A DNA stretch of 64,000 bases from AC-32 sp963755635 (GTDB lineage: Bacteria; Actinomycetota; Thermoleophilia; Gaiellales; Gaiellaceae): positions 1 to 64,000 of the forward strand of contig CAVWKS010000004.1 in assembly GCA_963755635.1 (NCBI GenBank). The letters are read 5' to 3'. Positions within the stretch are counted from its first letter, which is position 1. Each line of letters begins with the position of its first letter. This document shows, piece after piece, positions 51,831-60,869 of this stretch. The notes beneath the pieces were generated by a model. It had not been told where the DNA came from and searched no databases. It saw only the letters and a list, made by a program, of their open reading frames with translations. Both the position numbers and the translations under genes were made by a program.

Positions 51831-52490
51831 CTAGGAGCCTCCGACTACGGGGGCTCTTCCAGTAGGCCCTGGTCGAGCGCGTAGCGGACGAGCTCCGCAC
51901 GGCTCGTCGAGGCGGAGCTTCTGCATGATGTGCGCGCGGTGCGTCTCGGCCGTGCGCACCGAGATGTAGAGCTGCTTGGCGATCTCCTGGTTCGTGTGGC
52001 CGAGCGCGAGTAGCCGCAGGACCTCCCGCTCGCGATCGGAGAGCGGGTCCTCCTCGGCCCGTTTGCGCTCCTCCGACTCCGCCGCCACGAGCCGGGCGCC
52101 GAGCTCCGGGTGGACGTAGCGGCCGCCGCCGCCGACCTCGCGGATCGCCGCGACGAGCTCGGTGTCGGCCGCTTCCTTGAGCACGTAGCCGCTCGCTCCC
52201 GCCTCGAAAGCCTCACGGACGTAGCGCGGCTCGTCCTGCATCGAGAGCACGAGCACCTTCGCGTCCGGGCTCTCCTTGAGCAGCTGGGGAATGATCTCCA
52301 GCCCGCTCTGGTCGGGCATCACGACGTCGAGCAGGATGATGTCCGGGTGGAGCGAGCGGGCCTCGAAGATCGCGTCGCGCGCGCTGCCGGCCTCGCCGAT
52401 CGCCTCGAGATCCTGCTCGCCGTCCACGAGCAGCTTCAGGCCGGCCCTGACGACCGCATGGTCGTCGACGATCAGGACCTTGGTGCTCAC
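51831..52490 (-). CDS. LuxR/NarL-family response regulator (frame shifts at its C-terminus)
   Basis: Receiver domain 1-120: KVLIVDDHAVVRAGLKLLVD, phosphoacceptor D in IILLDVVMPDQSGLEII, LVLSMQDEPRYVREAFEAGA and K in GYVLKEAAD. LuxR helix-turn-helix ~150-205: LSDREREVLRLLALGHTNQE, IAKQLYISVRTAETHRAHIM. After QKLRL the predicted tail is foreign; a neighbouring frame gives the normal SRAELVRYALDQGLLEEP, ending at 51845. One extra base at about 51908 explains it. Partner of the adjacent kinase through an ATGA overlap; probably a DevR/NarL-like activator. Confidence 0.88.
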   Translation of the reverse strand: MSTKVLIVDDHAVVRAGLKLLVDGEQDLEAIGEAGSARDAIFEARSLHPDIILLDVVMPDQSGLEIIPQLLKESPDAKVLVLSMQDEPRYVREAFEAGASGYVLKEAADTELVAAIREVGGGGRYVHPELGARLVAAESEERKRAEEDPLSDREREVLRLLALGHTNQEIAKQLYISVRTAETHRAHIMQKLRLDEPCGARPLRARPGPTGRAPVVGGS

Positions 52491-54130
52491 GAAGCGGGCA
52501 CGTCCACAGCGATCGTCGTGCCGCTCTCGGGGCTCGACTCGATCCGCAGGCGCCCTCCGAGCAGGGCCAGGCGCTCGCCCATCCCGACCAGGCCGAAGCC
52601 ACCGTCGGTCTGCGCCGGATCGAACCCCTGTCCGTCGTCTTCGACCACTGCCTTCACCGAGCCCTCCCCTTTCGACAGCGCAATGCTGACGTGCCGGGCG
52701 CGCGCGTGCTTCACCACGTTCGTGAGCGACTCCTGGACGATTCGGTAGAGCGCCGTCTCTACCTCCGTCGGCAAGCGCCCTTCGCCCAGCGCCGCGGCGA
52801 AGTCGACCGCGATCCCGGTCTGCTCGCCGAAGGTGCTTGCGAGGTTCTCGAGCGCCGCGACGAGGCCGAAGTCGTCGAGCGCGCTCGGCCTGAGCTCGAG
52901 CGCGAGGCGACGCACGTCCTGCAGGGTCGCGACGACGAGCTCACGCAGCTGAGCTGTCGCCGAGCGCGACTCGTCGGTCTCGAGCGTCTCCTCCAGCCCC
53001 CGCAGCCCGAGCAGGATCGACGTGAGCGCCTGGCCCGTCTCGTCGTGCAGCTCGCGCGCGAGCCGGCGGCGCTCGAGCTCCTGCGCGTTGACGACCCGCC
53101 GGAACGACTCGCGCTCGATCCGCTCGGACAGCTCGACTGCGACTGCGGCCCGGGTCGCGAAGGTCTCGGCGATCCGCAGGTCGTTGTCGGTGAAACGCGC
53201 GTCTTCGTCCAGCTTGTCGTGGGCCTCGATCACCCCGATCGCGCCCTGGCGCCCCATCAGGGGGACCCAGAGACCGGTGCGCGCGCCCAGCAGCCGCGTC
53301 ACCTCCGGGCTGACGTCCGGATCGTCGAGCACGGAATCGACGCGCTCGCTTCGTCCGCGCTCCAGCACGCGGCCGCTCTTCGAGGTGGTTCGGGTGGTCG
53401 TCTGGCCGAGCAGCTCCTCGGCGCCTTCCCCGGCCACCGCCGCGAAGCGGAGCTCGTCGCCGCTGCCCGGCAGGACGACGGTGACGACCCGCGCGTCGAG
53501 CAGGTCGCGAAGCCGCCGGGCGATCAGGTCGAGCAGCCGGGAGACGTCCGTCTCGGTCGCGAGCGCGTTGCCGACCTCGTTCAGCGACTCGAGCTGCCGT
53601 GACCAGTTCGTCGCCGCCTCGTACAGGCGCGCATTGTCGACCGCCACAGCGGCCTGAGCGGCGAGCAGTGTGACGAGCTCCTGGTCCTCCTCGGTGAAGT
53701 CCTCGCCGCCCTCTTTCTCGGTCAGGTAGAAGTTTCCGTAGGGGACGCCGCGCAACATGATCGGGACGCCGAGGAACGAGCGCATCGGCGGATGGTTCGG
53801 CGGGAAGCCGGCGGAGCGGGGGTCCTCGCCCAGGTCGTGCAGGCGGAGCGACGTCGCGTCCCGAATCAGCACTCCGAGGATGCCGCGGCCGCGCGGCAGC
53901 TCGCCGATCGCGGCATGCACGTCGGGGTCGATCCCCGTCGTGACGAAGCGCTCGAGCTCCGTCCCGGCGCGGTCGATCACACCTAGCGCCGCATAGCGCG
54001 CCCCGGTCAGCTCAGCGGATTTCTCGACGAGGAGCTGCAGAAGCGCGTCGAGCGAAAGCTCGGAGCTGATCGCGACGCCCGCCTCGACGAGCGCGCGCAG
54101 ACGGTCCTCGCTCTGCCGGACCTCGGCCAT
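52487..54130 (-). CDS. GAF-GAF sensor histidine kinase, DevS/NreB-like
   Basis: 547 residues. Two GAF domains (~20-175 and ~190-340): TGARYAALGVIDRAGTELER, FLGVPIMLRGVPYGNFYLTE, then GLWVPLMGRQGAIGVIEAHD. The HisKA_3 motif with the phosphoaccepting histidine is LARELHDETGQALTSILLGL (~360), and the ATPase ends with VVEDDGQGFDP and GLVGMGERLALLGG. The two-GAF architecture matches DevS/DosT, which sense O2, CO or NO through heme in the first GAF, but no heme ligand can be named here. Downstream of a UspA gene and upstream of the regulator, all coupled. Confidence 0.92.
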   Translation of the reverse strand: MAEVRQSEDRLRALVEAGVAISSELSLDALLQLLVEKSAELTGARYAALGVIDRAGTELERFVTTGIDPDVHAAIGELPRGRGILGVLIRDATSLRLHDLGEDPRSAGFPPNHPPMRSFLGVPIMLRGVPYGNFYLTEKEGGEDFTEEDQELVTLLAAQAAVAVDNARLYEAATNWSRQLESLNEVGNALATETDVSRLLDLIARRLRDLLDARVVTVVLPGSGDELRFAAVAGEGAEELLGQTTTRTTSKSGRVLERGRSERVDSVLDDPDVSPEVTRLLGARTGLWVPLMGRQGAIGVIEAHDKLDEDARFTDNDLRIAETFATRAAVAVELSERIERESFRRVVNAQELERRRLARELHDETGQALTSILLGLRGLEETLETDESRSATAQLRELVVATLQDVRRLALELRPSALDDFGLVAALENLASTFGEQTGIAVDFAAALGEGRLPTEVETALYRIVQESLTNVVKHARARHVSIALSKGEGSVKAVVEDDGQGFDPAQTDGGFGLVGMGERLALLGGRLRIESSPESGTTIAVDVPAS

Positions 54131-54146
54131 CTGCCGAGGTTAACGC

Positions 54147-54602
54147 TCAGGCAGCCTGTTGTCGTGCCCGCGCGCGCTGCTTGGCGACGAGCACGGGGCG
54201 GTCGGCGCGATGGGTGAGCCGGGCGGACACGCTGCCCAGAAGCGACCCGGCGATCGCTCCGCGGCCACGCGAGCCGACGACGATCAGGCCTGCGTCGCGC
54301 GCCTGCGCGAGCTCCGCGATCCGGCGGGCCGCGTCTCCTTCGAGGATCTCCGACTCGTGCTCGACACCTGCCTGGTCGGCAAGGGTCTCGGCATCGGCGA
54401 GCGCGGCGCGCGCCAGCTCGAGCTCGGCGCTCAGCGAGCGCTGGTAGACCGGGCCGCCGACGATCACGGACGGTCCTGGCCGGACGCAGACGAACGTTGC
54501 GACGGCGCCAGATCGCTGCGCGAGCTCGAGCCCTGTATGGACGGCTTCCCGGGCGCCGGGCGAACCGTCCGTGGCGATGACTATGCGCTTTTGAGCTGGC
54601 AT
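54147..54602 (-). CDS. Universal stress protein (UspA family)
   Basis: 151 residues. MPAQKRIVIATDGSPGAREA at the start and GSRGRGAIAGSLLGSVSARL as ATP signature. CAGGAGGTCC precedes the ATG. Sixteen bases before the histidine kinase, in the same direction, so a UspA-kinase-regulator operon. Confidence 0.92.
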   Translation of the reverse strand: MPAQKRIVIATDGSPGAREAVHTGLELAQRSGAVATFVCVRPGPSVIVGGPVYQRSLSAELELARAALADAETLADQAGVEHESEILEGDAARRIAELAQARDAGLIVVGSRGRGAIAGSLLGSVSARLTHRADRPVLVAKQRARARQQAA

Positions 54603-54745
54603 TTTCGGACCTCCTGTTGACCAGGCTGAGCATCGCTCCGCACGGGCCGCCGGACATCCGGCGCCCGCCTGATCTCGCCTGCGGCTTTTCCGCATGAGAT
54701 GTTCAGAGAAAGCCCGATGCCGCCCGGCCCGCCGCGCGCGAGATT

Positions 54746-57412
54746 GTGGTTGAAATGAGAGCTCCGACGATGCCCAGACCCGAGGAAACCGTCTCAGCGG
54801 ACGTGATCCTCCGCGACGGCTCGACCCTTCGGCTGAGAGCGACGGCGGCTTCGGATGCCGACGCGCTCGTCGACTTCTTCGCCGGGCTGTCGGAGCGAAG
54901 CTTCTACCTGCGCTTCCACGGGATCCGGCACGTCGACCGCGCGCTCGTCGAGCACTTCATCGCGCCCGACTGGCACGACCGCGGGGTGCTCGTCGGCGTC
55001 GCCGGCGACACGATCGTCGCGGTGGCCGAGTTCATGCGCCTGCGCGACGAGACCTCGGCCGAGGTCGCCTTCGCGGTCGCCGACGAGTGCCAGGGCCGTG
55101 GGATCGGCACGCGCCTGCTCGAGCAGCTCGCCGAGCGGGCCGCGAACGCGGGCGTCGAGCGCTTCGTCGCCGAGGTCCTCCCCGAGAACGCTGCGATGCT
55201 GCAGGTCTTCCGCGACGCCGGCTTCGAGGTGGCGCGCGAGCTGGAGGGCGGGGAGATCGAGGTTCGCTTCCCGATCGCCGCGACCGAGACCTTCCGGGCG
55301 CGCGTCGACGAGCGCGACCACGCCGCGGTCACAGCGTCGCTCAGGCCGTTCTTCGCGCCGCGCTCCCTCGTGGTCGTCGGTGCGTCGCGCCGGCGCGGGT
55401 CGATCGGCGGCGAGCTCTTCCGCAACGTGCTGGCGGCCGACTTCCAGGGCGCCGCCTACCCGGTCAACCGCGACGGGGAGGCCGTCGGCGGAGTCCGCGC
55501 TTACGCGTCGCTCGCCGACTTGCCCGAGGTGCCCGACCTGGCGGTGATCTGCCTCCCCGCGCGCCACATTCTCGAGAGCGCGGAGGCCGCGCTCGAGCTC
55601 GGGATCAAGGCGCTCTGCGTGATCTCGTCCGGCTTCGCCGAGGTAGGCGCCGAGGGCCGTGAGCGCCAGGACAGGCTGCTCGACCTCGTGCGCGCGCACG
55701 GCGGCCGCCTCGTCGGACCCAACTGCCTCGGGATCGCGATCCCGCCGCTCGGCCTCAACGCAACCTTTGGCCCCCGCCCCCTCCCTCCCGGCCCGATCGC
55801 GTTCTCGTCACAGAGCGGCGCGCTCGGCCTGGCACTGCTCGAGAAGGCCTCGGAGCGCCGGCTGGGCTTCTCGGCCTTCGTCTCGATCGGAAACAAGGCG
55901 GACGTCTCCTCGAACGACCTGCTCGAGTGGTGGGAGGACGACCCCGACAGCGAGGTCGTTCTGCTCTACCTCGAGTCGTTCGGCAACCCGGGCAAGTTCA
56001 GCCGGCTCGCGCGGCGCGTTGCCCGCCGTAAGCCGATTCTCGCGCTCAAGGCGGGAACGACGAACGCGGGCGCCAAGGCGGCCAGCTCGCACACGGCGGC
56101 CCTCGCGAGCTCCGACACCGCCGTCGAGGCGCTCTTCCACCAGGCCGGGGTGCTGCGCGCGCGAACGCTCGAGGAGCTCGTCGACGCGACCGCGCTGCTC
56201 GCCAGCCAGCCGCTGCCGCAGGGACGGCGAGTCGGGCTGCTGACGAACGCCGGTGGGCTCGGGATCCTCTGCGCCGACGCCTGCGAGCAAGCGGGCCTCG
56301 AGCTGCCGGAGCCGAGCGAGGAGACGCAGGCCGCGCTCGCCGACCTCTTCCCGGCGGACGCCAGCGTCGCGAACCCGGTCGACATGCTCGGCTCGGCGAC
56401 AGGAGCAAGCTACGCGCAGGCGATCCCGCCGCTCCTCGCCGACAAGCGCCTCGACGCGCTGATCGTGCTCTTCGTCCCGCCGGTCGTCGCCGGGGCGGAC
56501 GAGGTCGCGGCCGCGATTCGCAAGACGGTCGAGGACGTCAAGACAGACAAGCCGGTGCTCGCGGTCGTGATGAGCGCCGAGGGAACTCCCGAGGTGCTGC
56601 TCGAGGACGACTCGCCCGTCGCAAGCTTTCCGTATCCGGAATCGGCGGCCCGGGCGCTCGGTTTCGCCGCCGCCCGCTCGGAGTGGCTGCGCCAGCCGGC
56701 CGGGACGGTTCCCGTGCTCGACCGAATCGACTGTCCGGCTGCCCGCGCGGTGATCGAAGAGGCAGGAGAGGGATGGCTTACGCCGGAGAGCGCGCGCCGG
56801 CTGCTCGAGGCGTACGGCGTGCCCGTCGTCTCGGAGCGCGAGGCCGCGACCGTCGAGGAGGCAGTCGCCGCGGCGAGCGAGCTCGGCTTCCCGGTCGTCG
56901 TCAAGACGGCCGCTGCGGGCGCGCACAAGACGGAGAGCGGCGGGGTCGCGCTCGACCTCCGGGACGAGGAGCAGGTTGCGGCCGCGGTCGAGCGGATCGG
57001 CGCGCCGGTCGTCGTCCAGTCATTCGTCAGCGGCGGCGCGGAGCTGCTCGCCGGCATCGTCCAGGATCCGGTCTTCGGGCCGCTGGTCGCGTTCGGTCCG
57101 GGCGGCGTGCTCGCCGAGCTGATCGGGGCCGCGGCCTTCCGGCTCGCCCCGCTGACTGACTCTGATGCGAAGGAGCTCGTCCAGGCGGGCAAGGCCGGCC
57201 GCCTCGTCCGCGGCTTCCGCGGAGCGCCGGCGGCCGACGAGGCTGCGCTCGCCGACCTCCTGCACCGACTCTCGGCGCTGGCCGAGGACCTGCCCGAGGT
57301 GGCCGAGCTCGACCTGAATCCTGTGATTGCCCTGCCGGACCGGTGCGTCGCCGTCGATGCGCGCATCCGCATCGAGCCGACGATTCCGCGGCGCTCCGCG
57401 AAGACCTGGTAG
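54746..57412 (+). CDS. GNAT acetyltransferase / ADP-forming acyl-CoA ligase fusion
   Basis: 888 residues. N-terminal GNAT domain (~20-170) with the acetyl-CoA loop DECQGRGIGTRLLEQLAE and AEVLPENAAMLQVFRDAGF. From ~190 follow the CoA-binding domain (RSLVVVGASRRRGSIGGELF), the succinyl-CoA-ligase-like domain with the phosphohistidine in SSHTAALASSDTAVEALF, and the ATP-grasp domain (GWLTPESARRLLEAYG, GFPVVVKTAAAGAHKTESGG). E. coli Pat carries its GNAT at the other end. Likely a protein lysine acetyltransferase with a cAMP- or acyl-CoA-sensing ligase-like part, regulating acetyl-CoA synthetase. Starts at GTG 54746, ATG 54755 or ATG 54770; no clear Shine-Dalgarno. Confidence 0.88.
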   Translation: MVEMRAPTMPRPEETVSADVILRDGSTLRLRATAASDADALVDFFAGLSERSFYLRFHGIRHVDRALVEHFIAPDWHDRGVLVGVAGDTIVAVAEFMRLRDETSAEVAFAVADECQGRGIGTRLLEQLAERAANAGVERFVAEVLPENAAMLQVFRDAGFEVARELEGGEIEVRFPIAATETFRARVDERDHAAVTASLRPFFAPRSLVVVGASRRRGSIGGELFRNVLAADFQGAAYPVNRDGEAVGGVRAYASLADLPEVPDLAVICLPARHILESAEAALELGIKALCVISSGFAEVGAEGRERQDRLLDLVRAHGGRLVGPNCLGIAIPPLGLNATFGPRPLPPGPIAFSSQSGALGLALLEKASERRLGFSAFVSIGNKADVSSNDLLEWWEDDPDSEVVLLYLESFGNPGKFSRLARRVARRKPILALKAGTTNAGAKAASSHTAALASSDTAVEALFHQAGVLRARTLEELVDATALLASQPLPQGRRVGLLTNAGGLGILCADACEQAGLELPEPSEETQAALADLFPADASVANPVDMLGSATGASYAQAIPPLLADKRLDALIVLFVPPVVAGADEVAAAIRKTVEDVKTDKPVLAVVMSAEGTPEVLLEDDSPVASFPYPESAARALGFAAARSEWLRQPAGTVPVLDRIDCPAARAVIEEAGEGWLTPESARRLLEAYGVPVVSEREAATVEEAVAAASELGFPVVVKTAAAGAHKTESGGVALDLRDEEQVAAAVERIGAPVVVQSFVSGGAELLAGIVQDPVFGPLVAFGPGGVLAELIGAAAFRLAPLTDSDAKELVQAGKAGRLVRGFRGAPAADEAALADLLHRLSALAEDLPEVAELDLNPVIALPDRCVAVDARIRIEPTIPRRSAKTW

Positions 57413-57414
57413 CC

Positions 57415-59226
57415 GTGGGAGAGCGCGCGCTCGCGCTCGCCGCGCTCGCCGGAGTCCTGGCGGGCGGGATCCTCAAGCTCCTCTCGCTCGATAACGAAGC
57501 AGACGCGGTCTGGGCCGCCTCGGCGGCGATCATGCTCGTGCCGCTGACGTGGTCGGTCGTGCGGTCACTCGTCAGGCGCGACGTCGGCGTCGACGCGATC
57601 GCGCTCGTGGCGATCGCCGGCGCGCTCGCCCTCGGCCAGTACCTGGCGGGCGCCGTGATCGCGCTGATGCTGGCGGGCGGAAACGCGCTCGAGGCCTACG
57701 CCTCGCGGCGCGCCACGCGCGAGCTGAGGATGCTCGTCGAGCGCGCGCCGCGAATCGCGCACCGCCGGCGCGGCGATCTGGTCGAAGAGGTCTCGGTCGA
57801 CGAGGTCACCGTCGGCGACGTGCTGCTCGTGCGCGCGGGCGAGGTCGTTCCCGTCGACGGCGCCGTCGAGAGCGACGAGGCAGTGCTCGACGAGTCGACC
57901 CTGACCGGGGAGCCGCTCCCCGTGACCAGGGCGCGCGGCGAGACCGCGCGGAGCGGTGTGGCGAACGCGGGCGAGGTCTTCGAGCTCCGCGCGCTCCGGC
58001 CGGCCGCCGAGAGCGCCTACGCCGCGCTCGTGAAGCTCGTCCGCCAGGCGGAGGCCCAGCGCGCCCCGTTCGTCCGGCTGGCCGACCGGTACGCCGCGTT
58101 CTTCCTGCCGGTGACCGCTGTCGTGGCAGCCGCTGCCTGGGCCGCGAGCGGCGACCCCCTCCGCGCCCTCGCCGTCTTCGTCGTCGCGACGCCGTGCCCG
58201 CTGATCCTGGCGGCGCCGGTGGCGCTCGTCTCGGGCGTCTCCCGCGCGGCGCACGCGGGCGTGATCGTCAAAGGCGCGACCGCAATCGAGCGGCTCGGCC
58301 GGGCTCGCTCCGTGCTGCTGGACAAGACCGGGACGGTGACTCTCGGCGAGCCGTCCGTCGAGCGCGTGCTCCCGCTCGACGGCCTGCCTGAGACCGAGAT
58401 CCTCCGCCTGGCCGCCTCCGTCGACCAGCTTTCGGCACATGCACTCGCGGAGGCGATCGTGCACGACGCCCAGTCCGGCGGGCTCGCACTCGCCTTTCCA
58501 GAGCGCGTCGTCGAAGGTGCTGGGCAGGGAGTCGAAGGCTGGGTCGACGGGCGCCGTGTCACGGTCGGGAGCGCGGGCTGGCTGCGTGAACGCGGCTACG
58601 AGTTCGGGCCGGCTGCCTTCGTGAACCAGGGCGGCGAGGTGCTCGTGGGCGTCGACGGGCGGATGGCCGGCGTGATCGCGCTCGACGATCGGCCGCGACC
58701 CGACGCGGAAGAGCTCGTCCCCGCCCTGCGAGAGGCGGGAATCCGCCACATCGCGCTCGCGACAGGCGACCATCGGCAAGCCGCGGAGCGCATCGGCGCG
58801 GCCCTCGGGGTCGACCGGGTCTACGCGGACCAGTCGCCGGAGCAGAAGCTCGAGCTCGTCCGCGCGCTGCACGCCCGGCCAGACCTTGCGCCGGTCGTCA
58901 TGGTCGGCGACGGAGTGAACGACGCCCCCGCACTCGCCCTGGCGGACGTCGGGATCGCGATGGGAGCGGCCGGCGCGACCGTCTCCTCCGAGACCGCGGA
59001 TGCAGTCGTCGTCTCCGACCGCCTCGGCAGCGTGGTCGACGCGGTTCGAATCGGCCGGCGCTCGCTCGGGATCGCCCGCGAGAGCGTCGTGATCGGGATC
59101 GGGCTCTCGGTGGTGGCGATGATGTTCGCCGCGTTCGGCTACATCACGCCCGTCGGCGGCGCCTTCCTGCAGGAGGCGATCGACGTCGCGGTGATCGCGA
59201 ACGCCCTGCGCGCCCTGCGCGGCTAG
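57415..59226 (+). CDS. P1B-type heavy-metal-transporting ATPase
   Basis: 603 residues. LTGEPLPVT (TGE of the actuator), VATPCPLILAAPVALVSG (CPC-type metal site in helix 6), phosphorylated D in LLDKTGTVTLGEPSVE, HALAEAI as HP motif, VVMVGDGVNDAPALALADVG. No N-terminal HMA domain, so it is short for the family and close to the Cd/Zn/Co-type (CadA/CtpD-like). Starts at a GTG two bases after the stop of the acyl-CoA ligase gene, implying co-transcription. Confidence 0.92.
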   Translation: MGERALALAALAGVLAGGILKLLSLDNEADAVWAASAAIMLVPLTWSVVRSLVRRDVGVDAIALVAIAGALALGQYLAGAVIALMLAGGNALEAYASRRATRELRMLVERAPRIAHRRRGDLVEEVSVDEVTVGDVLLVRAGEVVPVDGAVESDEAVLDESTLTGEPLPVTRARGETARSGVANAGEVFELRALRPAAESAYAALVKLVRQAEAQRAPFVRLADRYAAFFLPVTAVVAAAAWAASGDPLRALAVFVVATPCPLILAAPVALVSGVSRAAHAGVIVKGATAIERLGRARSVLLDKTGTVTLGEPSVERVLPLDGLPETEILRLAASVDQLSAHALAEAIVHDAQSGGLALAFPERVVEGAGQGVEGWVDGRRVTVGSAGWLRERGYEFGPAAFVNQGGEVLVGVDGRMAGVIALDDRPRPDAEELVPALREAGIRHIALATGDHRQAAERIGAALGVDRVYADQSPEQKLELVRALHARPDLAPVVMVGDGVNDAPALALADVGIAMGAAGATVSSETADAVVVSDRLGSVVDAVRIGRRSLGIARESVVIGIGLSVVAMMFAAFGYITPVGGAFLQEAIDVAVIANALRALRG

Positions 59227-59237
59227 GCTGGCGCCGG

Positions 59238-59573
59238 ATGGGCCTGCCGACCGCTCACGCCTTCGACATCACTGCCGCCAAGGAGCGCCTCGCCGCCGGA
59301 AACGGCGGGTACGAGGTGGTGCACAGCTCGCCGGGGCTCGAGATCGGCGTCTACGTGCTGGTCGCGCCCGAGCCCGACCGGCAGCAGCCGCACGAGGACG
59401 ACGAGGTCTACGTCGTGCTCGAAGGGAGCGGTGTGCTCGAGGTCGAGGGCGAGCGTGTCGAGCTACGCGAGGGGCATGCAACGTTCGTGGCCGCCGGCGC
59501 CGAGCACCGCTTCGTCGGCTACGAGCAGCTGAGCCTGCTCGTCATCTTCGAGCACAAAGCGCGAGCGAGCTAG
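59238..59573 (+). CDS. Cupin domain protein
   Basis: 111 residues with a single cupin barrel: PHEDDEVYVVLEGSGVLEVE (motif 1 with H and E ligands) and GHATFVAAGAEHRFVG (motif 2 with the second H). Metal-binding residues are intact. Eleven bases after the ATPase stop. Could be a dioxygenase or a small-molecule sensor. Its TAG stop shares CTAG with that of the convergent gene. Confidence 0.88.
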   Translation: MGLPTAHAFDITAAKERLAAGNGGYEVVHSSPGLEIGVYVLVAPEPDRQQPHEDDEVYVVLEGSGVLEVEGERVELREGHATFVAAGAEHRFVGYEQLSLLVIFEHKARAS

Positions 59574-60271
59574 GGCGCGTAGAGGTCGCCGCCGTCCGAG
59601 TCGCCCGGGCCGGGGGTCGGCTCGAAGGAGAGCGTTCCCGCGTAGCCGTTCGTGCTCACCTCAGCGGCGCGCTCCCAGTCGTAGACGTCCTCGGCGAGCA
59701 CCGGTGGGCCGGCGGCCAGCTCGCGCCAGGTCTCGGCGGCGGCCCAAAGGTCGGGCCGGCTGAGCAGCTCCTGCAACTTCTGGTCGTCGTGCGCGGGCTC
59801 GAACAAAAAGATCGCCTCGTGCTCGAGCAGGAAGACGCGATGGCGTGCGAGCCCGGCCTGAGCCGGATCGAATGGAGGCCCGGCCGCGATCAGCTCGCGG
59901 GCGCGCCCGAGGACCCCTTCCTTGAGTGGCAGGATGACGACCAAGCGATGGCCAGCGTACTCGGGCGCCACCTCGAGGGCGGCGATCCGGTCGGCCAGCT
60001 CGACGACGATGCCCGGCTGCGCGACGCCGGCGACCCGGATGACCGGGCCTCCGAGCGGCTCGAGCAGCAGGCTCGCGCGACCGTCCAGGCGGTCCTGCGA
60101 CGAGCGGCCTACACGGACGGTGCGCAGGCTGTCGAGCGGCACCTCGCGCTCGACCGCGGCGCCGCCGCCGGCCGCGCCGCTGAAGAAGACGCTGCGCGCG
60201 CGAATCTCAAGACAGCCGGAGGCGACCGGTTCGTTCCCTTCACGCCAGACGACTGCGTAGGTGGCTCGCAT
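59570..60271 (-). CDS. Hypothetical protein
   Basis: 233 residues beginning MRATYAVVWREGNEPVASGC. Soluble, mixed α/β composition; the first half has repeated β-strands resembling a PH-like or GRAM-like fold, and the second half (RHRVFLLEHEAIFLFEPAHD, then DLWAAAETWRELAAGPP) resembles the small stress-related ABM/DUF fold proteins. I do not recognise a family with certainty. The ATG was chosen because the upstream frame reads through the leader of the OsmC gene. Confidence 0.6.
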   Translation of the reverse strand: MRATYAVVWREGNEPVASGCLEIRARSVFFSGAAGGGAAVEREVPLDSLRTVRVGRSSQDRLDGRASLLLEPLGGPVIRVAGVAQPGIVVELADRIAALEVAPEYAGHRLVVILPLKEGVLGRARELIAAGPPFDPAQAGLARHRVFLLEHEAIFLFEPAHDDQKLQELLSRPDLWAAAETWRELAAGPPVLAEDVYDWERAAEVSTNGYAGTLSFEPTPGPGDSDGGDLYAP

Positions 60272-60416
60272 TCGCCCATGGTGCTCGTGTGCCGGGGTAT
60301 TCGCATCCGCGCCGCGCCGTAGCTGCGGTGCGGCAAAGCCGCAAGACGCTTCGGCCCCCGCCCGGATGCCGTTGCGAGCGCGGCCGTCGACACTGAGCGA
60401 AACAAGGAGGCACCCA

Positions 60417-60869
60417 ATGACGACGTACAAGTCACACCGGTTCCCCGTTTCGATCGAGTGGCGCGGCGGTCGCCTGACAGAGGCGACGGTCGACGGGAAG
60501 CCCGAGCTCGAGGTCGCGACGCCGCCGGAGTTCAAGGGCGGCATCGAGGGTGTCTGGAGCCCCGAGGACCTGCTCGTGGCGGCAACCGCGTCGTGCTACA
60601 CGGTCACGCTCGTGGCGATCGCCGAGCGGCGCGCGGTCCCCCTGCACGCGCTCTCGGTTCGCGGCACCGGCTTCATCGAGCGGCACGACGAGGGCTTCGG
60701 CTTCGTCCTGATCGAGCTGCACGCGTCGCTCGAGACGGACGAGGATACGATCGCGGCGGCCGAGAAGGCGGCGCGGGCGGCGAAGGACGGCTGTCTTGTG
60801 GGGATGGCGCTCGACACGCCGATCCACCTCGAGCTGGACATCACGGCTCGGGCCGCGGTGAGCGTCTAG
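60417..60869 (+). CDS. OsmC family peroxiredoxin
   Basis: 150 residues. The two redox cysteines of Ohr/OsmC are in LLVAATASCYTVTLVAIAER and KDGCLVGMALDTPIHLEL; in Ohr the first forms the peroxide-reducing pair with the second. GVWSPEDLLVAATASC is characteristic. ATG supported by AACAAGGAGG. The stop shares CTAG with the convergent flavoprotein gene. Organic hydroperoxide detoxification is probable. Confidence 0.9.
   Translation: MTTYKSHRFPVSIEWRGGRLTEATVDGKPELEVATPPEFKGGIEGVWSPEDLLVAATASCYTVTLVAIAERRAVPLHALSVRGTGFIERHDEGFGFVLIELHASLETDEDTIAAAEKAARAAKDGCLVGMALDTPIHLELDITARAAVSV

Noticed and set aside
54746..54770. Choice of the longest start for the GNAT-ligase fusion.
   Set aside because: Kept as the annotated start for completeness, but none of the three candidates has a clear Shine-Dalgarno, so no start was claimed as established.
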